Counted from the first letter of the stretch, positions 50,687 through 59,812 are shown. The stretch is 64,000 nt of DNA from Nodularia sp. NIES-3585 (GCF_002218065.1 NZ_BDUB01000002.1:62001-126000); one strand, 5' to 3'. The notes: generated by a model not told the origin, from the letters alone. Numbers and translations: made by a program.

Positions 50687-50704
50687 AATCGCTTGAAATC
50701 GCTT
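50684..50704 (+). repeat. 10-bp tandem duplication at cap3 start
   Basis: GAAATCGCTT occurs twice in direct succession (50685-50694, 50695-50704). With one copy removed, the ATG at 50683 (overlapping the cap2 TGA) would read MKSLIFTKS, matching cap3; with two copies this ATG is out of frame. Confidence 0.9.
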
Positions 50705-51184
50705 ATTTTTACAAAATCCGATGGAGGCAAGCTCGAAATTAGTAGCCATGCTTTGTCCCGTATGCTTGCTTTTGTTCAGCATACTCGATGTAAACCCGAA
50801 GCTGGGGGAGTATTAATTGGGCGCTTCATCCGTGATAGTGCCGATATTGTTATTGATGAAGTAACAGTTCCGATGTCAGGCGATCGCAAGCGAAGATTTA
50901 ATTTTTGGCGTAGTCGCCAACCTCACCAGCAAGTTCTTGATAAATCTTGGTTAGAAAGTGGGGGTACAAGTACTTACTTAGGAGAGTGGCATACCCATCC
51001 TGAAAACATTCCTGTACCTTCTGATACTGATATAAAAAATTGGCAGGATCGACTTAAAAAAGATATTTTTAATGGAGATACTTTGTTTTTTATTATTATT
51101 GGTATTAAAATTTTACGAGTTTGGGATGGGAGTAAAACAACTTTAGTTTTTCGATTACTTAATGACAACAACTCAAATAGTTAA
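50693..51184 (+). CDS. cap3: CBASS Cap3, JAB/JAMM deconjugase
   Basis: A 163-residue isopeptidase with the JAMM zinc motif HTHPENIPVPSDTD (H-x-H...S-x-x-D) preceded by the upstream Glu (GGVLIGRF / IVIDEVTVP). Cap3 removes the CD-NTase from its targets, opposing Cap2. The frame now starts at TTG 50693 inside the 10-bp duplication; the original ATG at 50683 is out of frame. Expression may be reduced. There is no alternative in-frame ATG before the conserved ALSRMLAFVQ. Confidence 0.9.
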   Translation: MKSLIFTKSDGGKLEISSHALSRMLAFVQHTRCKPEAGGVLIGRFIRDSADIVIDEVTVPMSGDRKRRFNFWRSRQPHQQVLDKSWLESGGTSTYLGEWHTHPENIPVPSDTDIKNWQDRLKKDIFNGDTLFFIIIGIKILRVWDGSKTTLVFRLLNDNNSNS

Positions 51185-51290
51185 TTTTAAAACAAGCTGT
51201 CTGCTTTATTAGGTATTTTATAAAAAGCTTCAATGATTAATTTTATTAATTCTTGTGCTAGATTGTAAAGATTTTTCAAGGTTTGAAATT

Positions 51291-52427
51291 ATGGCTAGAA
51301 AAAGTATTCCAGAGGCAATCAAGCTACAACTTTGGGTGAAATCAGCAGGACGTTGTGAGTTCAAAGGATGTAATACGCCTGTTTGGTACAATGGATTAAC
51401 TTTGAGTGAAGGGAATTTTGCTCAAGTTGCACATATTATAGGTTCAAGTAAAGATGGACCAAGAGGAACAGAGCAGTCAGAAGAATTACAAATAGAGTTT
51501 TCTAATTTAATGCTCCTATGCCAAAGATGCCATAAGGAAATAGATGATCATAAAGAAAATTATCCAACTGAATTATTACGTAGTTGGAAACAAGAACATG
51601 AAAATAGAATAGAGATTCAAACCAATTATCCAGAGGATATTCATAAATCAACATTATTACTGTTTTCTGTAAATATTGGTGACAGAACTGTTCCTATAAA
51701 TTACGAGGCAGCAAGAAATGCAATGTTCCCGAAATTTCCGACTGACTCAAAAGGTATAAAAATAGAGGAGAAACATTTTGATAGGCTTTGTACACCTGAA
51801 GAATGGCAAAGATTTGCAGAAACAAGAATTAGGAGTAAAGTTACAAGGCATTTAGAAGAGGGGATTGATGATGAAAAAATTAAACATCTCTCCATATTTG
51901 CAATATCGCCTATGCCTTTGTTAATGTATTTAGGTAGGTGTATAGGTGACACTGTTCCTACAGATATTTATCAGTCTCACAGAAATATTGATAATACAAG
52001 TAAAACTTGGTCTTGGCAAGAAGAGGCGAATTATGACGTAAATTATTTAACTTCTTGCGAACAAGAAGATACCAGTGACATTGTATTGCTAAAATTGGCG
52101 ATTAGTGACACTGTTAATAGTGATAAATATAACAATCTGCTTCCTAACAGTTGCAGTATTTATCAAATAACCATATCTGAACCATCACCACATTTTATAA
52201 AATCAAAAACACAAGTTGAAATTTTTAGTTACGAATATCGTAAGTTACTTAATCAAATTCAAGCAAAGCATGGGAAAAACTGCCAAATATTGATTTTGCC
52301 AGCAATACCAGTATCAATAGCTGTTGAATGCGGTAGAGTTATTTTGCCAACCAAAGATCCTGAAATTTATGCTTGTGAATACTATAAAGAACAGGGGGAT
52401 TTTCAAAAAGTATTAAAAATCAACTAA
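51291..52427 (+). CDS. cap5: CBASS Cap5, HNH-SAVED effector nuclease
   Basis: A ~378-residue effector from the preferred start MARKSIPEAIKLQLW; a TTG twelve codons upstream (51255) is possible. The N-terminal HNH domain has CEFKGCN, VAHIIGSSKDGPRG and LMLLCQRCHKEIDDH (~residues 22-100), and the rest is a SAVED domain that binds the cyclic nucleotide (WSWQEEANYDVNYLTSCEQE; LILPAIPVSIAVECGRV). Nucleotide binding drives filament formation and DNA cutting. It lies 106 bp after cap3, the largest gap in the operon. Confidence 0.92.
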   Translation: MARKSIPEAIKLQLWVKSAGRCEFKGCNTPVWYNGLTLSEGNFAQVAHIIGSSKDGPRGTEQSEELQIEFSNLMLLCQRCHKEIDDHKENYPTELLRSWKQEHENRIEIQTNYPEDIHKSTLLLFSVNIGDRTVPINYEAARNAMFPKFPTDSKGIKIEEKHFDRLCTPEEWQRFAETRIRSKVTRHLEEGIDDEKIKHLSIFAISPMPLLMYLGRCIGDTVPTDIYQSHRNIDNTSKTWSWQEEANYDVNYLTSCEQEDTSDIVLLKLAISDTVNSDKYNNLLPNSCSIYQITISEPSPHFIKSKTQVEIFSYEYRKLLNQIQAKHGKNCQILILPAIPVSIAVECGRVILPTKDPEIYACEYYKEQGDFQKVLKIN

Positions 52428-52772
52428 ATATGGTAATTGTCTTAAAACATTAAGGTATAGGAAATTGTTTAATTGTTAAAAACTTTCCAAGAGCTTTGTC
52501 TTTGGCATTCAAGCTGGCATTTCACGAGCATCTTGCCCATTGCTTTAGTGAGATGGATCTGTCATAATTTCTCTTTATTTGTCTACAGAAGAATGCTGTA
52601 TTTTAACCAACAATTCTCCCATTTAATTTGAGCGTAGCTTTACTAAACTAATTTGTAATTAAAATTATTGCTTCTATGTCTGATTAGACTGACTATTAAG
52701 TTCTCTCCAAAACTGAAGTAATTCAGCAAATTGATAAATGCCTTTGCCATAATTTTTCTCCAAAGTATTTAC
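52428..52772. other. Gene-free stretch after CBASS
   Basis: A 345-bp AT-rich region between convergent genes. The minus strand has a short readable piece (GIYQFAELLQFWRELNSQSN, about 52690-52760) without a start, perhaps a lost gene end. No clear terminator found. Confidence 0.35.
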
Positions 52773-53628
52773 TTAAGTAGGTCCATTATCTTTAGTGAAT
52801 GCCCCTGGTGGTAGTTTCCATTCGGATACAATAACTGATTCGTAGTATTCGCGTGATAGTGCCAGACGGATAATTTCTGGCTTCATCGGATACGGATTAC
52901 CCATCGTCACACGTTCCATAACAGTGTATTGTCGGTGAATTGTATACCCGCTTTTTCCAAGCGATCGCCAGTAACTATCAAACTGCTTCTCATAATCAGC
53001 CATCTTGTGAATGACTTGTGGCGCAATTTGATAGACCGATGCCAACTGGTCTTCAGAAGCAAAAATACAAATGATACAGCTGCATCTACCGAACCCTAAT
53101 TCGTAACTGGGATGCGATAGCACACAATAGCGTTGGATAATATTCCAAACTTGAGCCTCGTCCCAATCAAGTACAACACGCCAATGGTCAACATGACGGC
53201 TTTTGGTGTGAGTACGGTGAGATTCAAATTGTTTGTATTTTGCTCGGCTAGCCGATTCTTCCCTACGTTCACCGCTAAGAACTAGAGTGCGCTTACCTTT
53301 GAATCTTTCTTGGTTAGCGATCGCTGCATCACCTATGGAAATTTTTGAGTACGAACTACACCAGCGTGTAATCATGCTGCCACCAATTTGCGGAAATCGC
53401 CAACGAGTAGAAGCATTGTTGCTGTTGCCACCAGAGGTTTTTAGCCCTTGCGGTGTTTCGTACCAAGTAGCCGCAGTTGGTGAATCGAAACGCAGCATTT
53501 CTCGCTCTAATCCGCCTTCTCGCCACGATAAGTACAATGGGATATCCAAAGCTTGACAGATTTTGCGGCAGTAATCCTCTGTAATGGGCCAGTCGAAGAA
53601 CAAATCGTTTTGCCCATCGACTAGGTGA

Positions 53629-55133
53629 CTGGAGTTTAGACTAAGCAACAAGAAACGACCCAGCAACGCTGAGTTGAAAAGAAACAGGCTTCTGGCATGA
53701 AAATCTACAACCCTAAACAGGTTCCGGCTGCTTTTTGCGGGGTTTTGTTGTAGTCTTTTTGACTATGGGATAGCGAATTCTACGTTGGCGAGGTTGTCCG
53801 GTCTTCCAACCTGGAGACTTTCCACGAGGTTTGGGTGAACGGGCAGGAGTAGCAATCACCGCAAAAATGCTCCCCATCGCCTGGGCAACCCTTCCAGGGG
53901 TCATTTTGTCTAATGACTTCTGCCAGGGTAGAGGGTTGTCAGTAACGATATCACGAGCCAACCACAATTCCCAAGTCATTAGAGGCATGAGGTCGCTCCA
54001 ACGGTCACATTGCTTAGGGGTACTAAGCTTAGGCAATGTCCAGTGTAGGCGTTGCTTTAAAAAACGATACCAATGTTCAACAGTAAAGCGCCGCAGGTAA
54101 AGTTGCCAAACTTTTTCTAAGGTCGGCATTTGTTCCCCAACCCAAGCCAACCACAAAGGTTTTGATACTCTCAAGTTGCCTTGCTCATCTAGACGTTCAA
54201 CCCTGATGAGAGACATGGGGCGTGTAGCAGTTTTACGGAAGTGTAAATTTGACCATAACCTCACCTTGACTCTTCCTAGCTTGGGATGGTTCACCTCTAA
54301 ACTTTGAGTGACTTCGCTCCATGTAGAGGATTCATTCAGTTTGAATTTGTCACCGTGCTTCCTGGGTCTTCCCTTCCCACAATATGGCGGTGGTGCGCTC
54401 CACAAACAAAGATTTGAACGCAACCGGACAAGAATGTCTGCTTTGATATTGGCCGTCTTCAACAAGAAAGGGGCGCAGCCATACTCACTATCCCAAACCG
54501 AAATTGGTCTAGTTGGTAAATTTTCACACACTTGTTGTAGTTGCCAAGTTGCCTTCTGTATCGGGTTTTCCCAACTGGTAATTCGCTCATGTCTTAAGGG
54601 TAACGCCCAACTCCCCGAATCTTCTGGTATCCAAGCAATGGTGCTATATCCGTGACCAATGGTAATTGGTTTGTTTCCCGCTACTGTGACACTGCTGTGT
54701 TCAATTGTCCTTTCTTGTAGGGTTACTGCATCCGGACGCGACCAGGCGGTATGGTCACCTACTAACAACAGACGTTCCTGCGTTGGCACTTGTTTGATGT
54801 ATAACTGCATCAACTTTTGTCGCTGTGGTCTGCTATCTTGTAATGCCTCATAGATACTTGGCCACTTCCGTCTAAATACTGGTGATAGCGATAAATCTGC
54901 CAAACTGTAGGCGTTACGAGTCAGCAATATTGCATCCATTAGTTCAAAAGTTACATCATGCGCTCTACCTAAGTGGTTGTACGCTGCTTGACGGAATTCT
55001 TTTAGTTTGGCACATTTCATATTGGCAGATGAGAGTTGGTAGTTCTGCTCTCAGTTTCTGCTAATAGGGGGACTGTGTTCAATCACACCCCTTATTTTTT
55101 CCTTTGATTTCGGCTATTTAGTCTAAACTCCAG
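53629..55133 (-). mobile_element. IS with 16-bp inverted repeats and 6-bp TSD
   Basis: A 1505-bp element ending in CTGGAGTTTAGACTAA at both sides (53629-53644 direct, 55118-55133 complement), flanked by AGGTGA (53623-53628 and 55134-55139). It holds one transposase gene. The IS cut the PAPS-reductase gene after codon 64. Element and repeats are complete and identical, so the insertion is recent. Confidence 0.95.
53713..55020 (-). CDS. DDE transposase (IS701/IS4-like)
   Basis: A 435-residue DDE transposase. The first Asp is in LLLVGDHTAWSRPDA, the second in PISVWDSEYGCAPFL and the Glu in RRFTVEHWYRFLKQRLHW (Y-R-x3-E-like spacing of the IS4 group). The C-terminus is basic and Pro-rich. I place it near IS701/IS4-type families, but the exact family needs a database comparison. 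The frame is intact. Confidence 0.88.
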   Translation of the reverse strand: MKCAKLKEFRQAAYNHLGRAHDVTFELMDAILLTRNAYSLADLSLSPVFRRKWPSIYEALQDSRPQRQKLMQLYIKQVPTQERLLLVGDHTAWSRPDAVTLQERTIEHSSVTVAGNKPITIGHGYSTIAWIPEDSGSWALPLRHERITSWENPIQKATWQLQQVCENLPTRPISVWDSEYGCAPFLLKTANIKADILVRLRSNLCLWSAPPPYCGKGRPRKHGDKFKLNESSTWSEVTQSLEVNHPKLGRVKVRLWSNLHFRKTATRPMSLIRVERLDEQGNLRVSKPLWLAWVGEQMPTLEKVWQLYLRRFTVEHWYRFLKQRLHWTLPKLSTPKQCDRWSDLMPLMTWELWLARDIVTDNPLPWQKSLDKMTPGRVAQAMGSIFAVIATPARSPKPRGKSPGWKTGQPRQRRIRYPIVKKTTTKPRKKQPEPV

Positions 55134-55299
55134 AGGTGATGCCAGCATTCGATTTTTGACTTGGGGATTCCTAATTCTAAAAGGTGAAGTAAACAAGCTA
55201 GGCTATCTTTCCCACCACTAAACGCAATAATGTAGTGGTCGTAGCTATGAACATCAAAATCTTGGTCATGCTCACAATTTTTTACTTCAATCTTAAGGT

Positions 55300-55650
55300 C
55301 TAAATTAAGCTGAATGGCTTGCATAATTGACTTTGAATTTGGCTTAAATAATTAACTACTTCTTCACGAGTTTTTCCTTGCTTAAATAAAAGATCGGCAA
55401 CAAAACCCATTTTGATGAGCATCAGTAATGCGCCTGTATAATCAGCGTAGTAGTCGGTATCTGGTTCACCAATACACAAGTTTAAGTTTTGGTCGAACCA
55501 AACTTCCTCAGAATCAAACGAAACTTGTTTGTATTGAGCGATCGCTTCTAGTTCTTGGGATACAATCTTCTGCAAAGAAACTGTCTCCCAATAAATGCCA
55601 TTGCCTTCTCGCCAAATCAAAGTAGCTTCTTCTTTTCCAGTTAGTAACAT
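55300..55650 (-). CDS. Hypothetical protein (116 aa)
   Basis: A 116-residue acidic protein (MLLTGKEEATLIWREGNGIY; YYADYTGALLMLIKMGFVAD). It overlaps the start of the PAPS-reductase-family gene by 25 bp, so the two were co-translated before the IS. Its acidic and helical nature would suit a partner protein. No family recognised. Confidence 0.6.
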   Translation of the reverse strand: MLLTGKEEATLIWREGNGIYWETVSLQKIVSQELEAIAQYKQVSFDSEEVWFDQNLNLCIGEPDTDYYADYTGALLMLIKMGFVADLLFKQGKTREEVVNYLSQIQSQLCKPFSLI

Positions 55651-55743
55651 AACTTAATTCTCTATTACTTACTAGAAATTTGCGTAGCAATTAAACATTA
55701 ATAAAAATTACCACCAAGCCATTAAATAGCTTGGCAGTAATCG

Positions 55744-56292
55744 TCAAGAATGTCGCCAGAAGCTCTTAGGCAGAGACTTGAGGCTGACAGTTTGCTGTTC
55801 CGGTTTGGGAACTTCTGTAGCCTGTGGAACCGTTGCAGGAGTGGGTGATAATAATGAGTTGAGGATTTGTTTCTGGTGGTCGATATCCTCAACTGTTCTG
55901 TAGACCCTGGTAGGATCTATCTGCATTCCCAAGGGCGTAGGAACTATTTGCAAATACTCATTTAGAGCAGCAATGTAGCCCTCATGAAAATTCCTCACAG
56001 CAAGGCAAGGACGCATAATATTGAGGAGTTGTATCGCACGTCTGATTTCAGAAATATTGCGACTACCGTCTATCTCAGATTGGCTTTCTTGATAACCTTT
56101 GGCTTTCTTCTCAGCTACCAACTGATAATATTTGAAAATCGCCCGTTGATTGCTTGCTAAGGAATGGACTTTCGTTTGGGATTTGTACCCGACTCTTCCC
56201 CATTCGATAATCAACTGACTGCCTTCAACTTTTGCGCTCCAAAATTTATTGCTGTTGCGGACAGCATCAACAAATACGAGATAGGTTTCCAT
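55744..56292 (-). CDS. WGR domain protein
   Basis: A 182-residue protein whose first ~80 residues are a WGR domain (FVDAVRNSNKFWSAKVEGSQ; LIIEWGRVGYKSQTKVHSLA; FKYYQLVAEKKAKGYQES), a nucleic-acid-binding module otherwise found in PARPs and MolR-like proteins. The rest is helical with a Pro/Thr-rich stretch near the C-terminus. It is a stand-alone WGR form common in bacterial accessory genomes. It is in the same direction as the flanking genes, 93 bp from the next. Confidence 0.85.
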   Translation of the reverse strand: METYLVFVDAVRNSNKFWSAKVEGSQLIIEWGRVGYKSQTKVHSLASNQRAIFKYYQLVAEKKAKGYQESQSEIDGSRNISEIRRAIQLLNIMRPCLAVRNFHEGYIAALNEYLQIVPTPLGMQIDPTRVYRTVEDIDHQKQILNSLLSPTPATVPQATEVPKPEQQTVSLKSLPKSFWRHS

Positions 56293-56352
56293 AGTTTTGA
56301 TAGTTTAATTAAGAGGTGAACATCTAAAAATTAGACATTCACCTGCAATTAA

Positions 56353-56667
56353 TTATTGCTTGGCGTTACCCCAGCGAAGTTGATGCTGCAATGCTTCTAA
56401 CAGACCTTCAGCTTCATCTACAGTTATGCCCTCCAAAATTAAGCAAATATCAAACAGTTCTTCGGGAATTGCCCCTATAAGCAGACTAGTAAATATTTTT
56501 TCTGCTGTTTCTTTTAGGGAAGAATTAGCCCTAAAAACATAGTATGACAAGATTGTACGCAGTAAGAGTTTTGTTCTTCTATCTAGTTGCTCTAAATATT
56601 GACCATACTTATCAACAAGCTTGTTAACAAGGTCTGTTTGCCCGTAGTATGTTACTAAGTTGCTCAT
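56353..56667 (-). CDS. Hypothetical helical protein (104 aa)
   Basis: A 104-residue helical protein (MSNLVTYYGQTDLVNKLVDK; LLLRTILSYYVFRANSSLKE; GITVDEAEGLLEALQHQLRW). No family recognised. The upstream gap contains the short interspersed sequence CGCGTAGCGTT (56698-56708). Confidence 0.58.
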   Translation of the reverse strand: MSNLVTYYGQTDLVNKLVDKYGQYLEQLDRRTKLLLRTILSYYVFRANSSLKETAEKIFTSLLIGAIPEELFDICLILEGITVDEAEGLLEALQHQLRWGNAKQ

Positions 56668-56722
56668 GATTTTTAGTTGTAAAATTCATTCAGATTTCGC
56701 GTAGCGTTCTTCCAACATAAAG

Positions 56723-56950
56723 TTATAATTTACTTAGCCAATCTTCCCGGTAAATCTGCACTTCTCGTTCTGTTTTATAGCCCTTAAAAGCTATTTTTAA
56801 GTTCACAAAATATCCACCAGATTCAGTAATTTGGATGATTTCTCCTTTAATCCAAGTCCGATCTGTAGTATCCCAAAACTTAATTTTTTCACCTACGTTA
56901 TAAATGGCAATTTCAGTTTTAAGGGTTTGAACATTCGTAAAATTCAACAT
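56723..56950 (-). CDS. Small beta-rich protein (75 aa)
   Basis: A 75-residue protein (MLNFTNVQTLKTEIAIYNVG; EKIKFWDTTDRTWIKGEIIQ; ITESGGYFVNLKIAFKGYKT). Its alternating strands suggest an SH3- or Tudor-like small barrel. No family recognised. Confidence 0.6.
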   Translation of the reverse strand: MLNFTNVQTLKTEIAIYNVGEKIKFWDTTDRTWIKGEIIQITESGGYFVNLKIAFKGYKTEREVQIYREDWLSKL

Positions 56951-56961
56951 TTTTCAGAAAT

Positions 56962-57138
56962 TTAGCTGTTCAACACAGACCAACAAGCTTCTCTTTGCTC
57001 AGATTCTGTGAGATTTGGATCATTTAAAATTTCTGCAAGTTTCTTATTTGCTTCTATTTGTTGGGTTGTATGCTCAATCTCTGGAATGAATGTATATTGT
57101 GGGTTATTTTTATCTATCCAGTCTTGACTGGGTTGCAT
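56962..57138 (-). CDS. Small acidic protein (58 aa)
   Basis: From ATG 57138-57136 the minus strand reads MQPSQDWIDKNNPQYTFIPE then IEHTTQQIEANKKLAEILND PNLTESEQREACWSVLNS and TAA. It is clearly codon-structured, with no interruptions, and lies 11 bp before the 75-aa gene on the same strand. Confidence 0.58.
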   Translation of the reverse strand: MQPSQDWIDKNNPQYTFIPEIEHTTQQIEANKKLAEILNDPNLTESEQREACWSVLNS

Positions 57139-57254
57139 TGGAATCTCCTAATTTCTATTCATTGGTTTTGCGCGTAGCGTTGTTTCTGGCGGTTCATCAG
57201 GTAAAAAATCAAGCAATCGCCCCCGTTAGAATACAGAGACAATTGCCTGATTAA

Positions 57255-58871
57255 TCAATTCAAATTAAATCGAGAAGTTCGCAATGATTTAGCCTTCGTC
57301 GGCACACCACTAGAAGCAGCCCTAGCAGTTTTCGCCCAAGTTTGCATCCGTTCTACAGAAGCAGCATCTTGGACAGCTAAAGGTGTTATACTTTGCCGAC
57401 AAGCCTCTAAATCACCCAAAGTGACCTGTTGTGGTCGTCCTTGGTCAAATGCCAAAAGTGCGGCTTCAGATGCTAGAGTTTCCAGTTCAGCACCGGAAAA
57501 TTTGTTAGTATTGTTAGCGATCGCCTCCAAATATTCATCCTCGACACTGATGCCAAATCGCTCCAGGTGAATCCTCAAAATCTGCGCCCGTTCAGGTTCA
57601 GACGGCAAATCGACGAAGAAATTTTCGTCAAAACGTCCTTTTCTCTTGAGTTCACTTGGTAACGCTGATGGGTCGTTACAGGTGGCGACAACGAACACCC
57701 CAGATGTACACTCACTCATGAATGTGAGGATATTGCCGAGGATTCGCTGTGAAACTCCGCTAGAGTCACCCTGTCCTGACAAGGCTTTCTCAATTTCGTC
57801 AACCCACAAAACGCACGGTGCGATCGCTTCGGCTGTTTTCAAAGCCCTACGGATATTGCCTTCAGATTCCCCAACTAGAGAACCAAGCATCGATGCAATA
57901 TCCAGTTGCAATAGTGGTAAGTTGAGAATGCTGGCGATATTCTTAGCGCATATAGATTTACCCGTTCCCGGTGGACCCGCTAACAACACACCTTTAGGCT
58001 GGGGTAAATTGAGCGATCGCGCTTCTTGTGTGAACAGTCGCCGCCGCCGAGTCAACCACTCACGTAGTAAATCGAGTCCACCAAACGGGATTGTTGCAGG
58101 TTTCCCCAACTCGATGCCCATTTGAGATAGCAACCGGGTTTTGTACTCGACTACCTTGGCAATAACGCCGGCATCAATCGTAATACCAGCAATGCTCAAA
58201 CTCTCTTTGACCGTCAGCCGTAGAAAATCGCTGATTTCTTCTAGGGTCAATCCCAGCCCTCCCCGTGCCAAAGTTTCTTTATTGTCGTCTGATAGCAGAA
58301 TTCGGAATGAAACTTCCTGTTCGGAGGCTGATTCCTTCAAATATTGCAAGTACGATTCTAAATGATCTTGAACTTGCTCGATAGTTGGCAGAGGCACTTC
58401 CGCGAACGGAATCAGCCGCACTAGAGAATCGTGTAGTTCAATATTTTGACCCAAAAAGATGATGCGTTTTTCCGTGGGTTTGAGTCTGTGGTACAGGTTT
58501 TTAACTCTGGTGAGTATTTCCCAGGATAACTGCGGCGAGTTCTTGCCTACAAACGGATGGACATCACCCAAGATGAAAACACCTGCGCCATCAAAATTGT
58601 TAATGTACTCAAAGATGTACAACAACGGATCTGCGTGGGCTGGTCTTTTGTACTCTGGAACCGGCTTAAATACCAATCCACCATCGTCGGCTATCAGACA
58701 TTGCTCTAAACTAGAAACTCCCAAATTCCAGAAGAACACCGGACTCTCTAATTTTTCCTGAGCTTGCGTTGTCAGCCACTGGATGATGGTGGCTTCTTCA
58801 GGGGCAAGAACTTCAAGAGCCACAATTGGAATTTGAGAATCTAGAGTGGCAAAGATATTATTTAGGTTCAT
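57255..58871 (-). CDS. Ycf46-like AAA+ ATPase
   Basis: A ~538-residue AAA+ protein from the preferred start MNLNNIFATLDSQIPIVALE, which overlaps the end of the upstream gene; a start 12 codons earlier is possible. The N-terminal ~230 residues are a Ycf46-type domain (VFFWNLGVSSLEQCLIADDG). AAA+ motifs: Walker A LLAGPPGTGKSICAKN (~residue 300), Walker B PCVLWVDEIEKAL (~355) and GVFVVATCNDPSALPSELKR with the Arg finger KGRFDENF. Ycf46-like proteins are conserved in cyanobacteria with a poorly known role, probably as a remodelling ATPase. The adjacent DUF1257 and DUF2997 genes are the usual partners. Confidence 0.92.
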   Translation of the reverse strand: MNLNNIFATLDSQIPIVALEVLAPEEATIIQWLTTQAQEKLESPVFFWNLGVSSLEQCLIADDGGLVFKPVPEYKRPAHADPLLYIFEYINNFDGAGVFILGDVHPFVGKNSPQLSWEILTRVKNLYHRLKPTEKRIIFLGQNIELHDSLVRLIPFAEVPLPTIEQVQDHLESYLQYLKESASEQEVSFRILLSDDNKETLARGGLGLTLEEISDFLRLTVKESLSIAGITIDAGVIAKVVEYKTRLLSQMGIELGKPATIPFGGLDLLREWLTRRRRLFTQEARSLNLPQPKGVLLAGPPGTGKSICAKNIASILNLPLLQLDIASMLGSLVGESEGNIRRALKTAEAIAPCVLWVDEIEKALSGQGDSSGVSQRILGNILTFMSECTSGVFVVATCNDPSALPSELKRKGRFDENFFVDLPSEPERAQILRIHLERFGISVEDEYLEAIANNTNKFSGAELETLASEAALLAFDQGRPQQVTLGDLEACRQSITPLAVQDAASVERMQTWAKTARAASSGVPTKAKSLRTSRFNLN

Positions 58872-59115
58872 CTTGTAAATCTTTATACGGTAATGGTGCG
58901 AGTTCATCGTGAGTTTTAACCAGTTTCACGACTAACTCATGAAGTTCGGCATCGCCGCTAAAAATCTCCGCAGTTCCATCACTGAAGGCAATGGCTGAAA
59001 TTAAAGCATTAATCAATACACACAGACCCTCTGTATTGCCTTTGATTACGATTGGTTCTTGGGCTTTAGTAGCGGCGTAAATATGAACCATTGCGTATTC
59101 TTTTGGTAATTCCAT
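58858..59115 (-). CDS. Hypothetical protein (85 aa)
   Basis: An 85-residue acidic alpha/beta protein (MELPKEYAMVHIYAATKAQE; IVIKGNTEGLCVLINALISA). It overlaps the AAA+ gene start by 14 bp and so belongs to its transcription unit. Not recognised as a family, but its fold looks like a small binding partner. Confidence 0.65.
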   Translation of the reverse strand: MELPKEYAMVHIYAATKAQEPIVIKGNTEGLCVLINALISAIAFSDGTAEIFSGDAELHELVVKLVKTHDELAPLPYKDLQDEPK

Positions 59116-59148
59116 AATCGATTGGGGGAACTTAATCCCCCCTTTTTG

Positions 59149-59358
59149 TTATTGTCTTAAACGAGTTTGATGTGTCGAAGTATTCCGTAGCTGCTGGGTT
59201 TGAGCTTCATCTTTGAAAGTGCGATCGCCTTCCACAACTCCCAACGCTTCCTCAAACGGCTGGGTCGCTTCTAGGCAAGATAGCCCTTCAAACCCCTCAG
59301 CCTCTACTCGAACTTCACCAGTCTTTTTGTCAAAATGTATCAGGATTGAACGTTCCAT
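59149..59358 (-). CDS. DUF2997 protein
   Basis: A 69-residue protein (MERSILIHFDKKTGEVRVEA; EGFEGLSCLEATQPFEEALG) of the DUF2997 family, in which I, H/F, G and C-x3-T are conserved. Lies 3 bp after the DUF1257 gene. In cyanobacteria DUF2997 usually neighbours DUF1257 (Ycf35) and Ycf46-like genes, which supports a shared function. Confidence 0.85.
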   Translation of the reverse strand: MERSILIHFDKKTGEVRVEAEGFEGLSCLEATQPFEEALGVVEGDRTFKDEAQTQQLRNTSTHQTRLRQ

Positions 59359-59361
59359 TGA

Positions 59362-59811
59362 TTATCTCCTGGCGTACTGTTTAACTTCTTGATGTCCGGC
59401 GAAAGTCAGCTTTAAGGTTTGTACTGACCCTGTAGTGGTTTCTTCGATAGAACATTCGCCAAATTTCTGGCGTAATTCTTCAGCTTTGGCTAGTACCATC
59501 CGTTTTCCATAACTCTGCATTAGTTTGTGACTAAAGAAGTTTCCACCCAGCCGGGGGGAAGTTTCCCAATCGTCATGAATTACGTCATACACACCACTGT
59601 TTTGATTCCACCGAAAACCAATGTCTGCACGGGCTTTAATTGTGCGACCAGACACTATGATTTCCGCACTCTGCCCTTGCGAATCCCCGTAGTAGCCAGT
59701 CAACGGCTGTGCTGTTTCGTGGACTTGGGGTTTGAGTTTTAAATCCTCTAAGGCTTGAACTAGACACTCACGATTGACTAATCGAGTTCTTACTGTTGAA
59801 AAATGCGACAT
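59362..59811 (-). CDS. DUF1257 (Ycf35-like) protein
   Basis: A 149-residue DUF1257 protein: MSHFSTVRTRLVNRECLVQA, GYYGDSQGQSAEIIVSGRTI, DIGFRWNQNSGVYDVIHDDW. It is followed at 3 bp by DUF2997 and preceded at 1 bp by a second DUF1257 gene. DUF1257 corresponds to Ycf35. Function is not established. Confidence 0.9.
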   Translation of the reverse strand: MSHFSTVRTRLVNRECLVQALEDLKLKPQVHETAQPLTGYYGDSQGQSAEIIVSGRTIKARADIGFRWNQNSGVYDVIHDDWETSPRLGGNFFSHKLMQSYGKRMVLAKAEELRQKFGECSIEETTTGSVQTLKLTFAGHQEVKQYARR

Positions 59812-59812
59812 T

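Larger units (their letters stand above)
52773..55324 (-). pseudogene. PAPS-reductase-family gene disrupted by an IS
   Basis: The N-terminal part (55324-55134) reads MQAIQLNLDLKIEVKNC... with the PP-loop YDHYIIAFSGGKDSLACLLH and ends IECWHH. After the IS it continues LVDGQNDLFFDWPITEDYCR to ...GAFTKDNGPT at 52773. Joined across the 6-bp duplication it is in frame and encodes 346 residues. Other features are VLSGERREESASRAKYK and a cysteine cluster (GRCSCIICIFA), as in phage and plasmid relatives of PAPS reductase and DndC. These use ATP for sulphur or adenylation chemistry; the substrate is unknown. Inactive as it stands. Confidence 0.9.
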
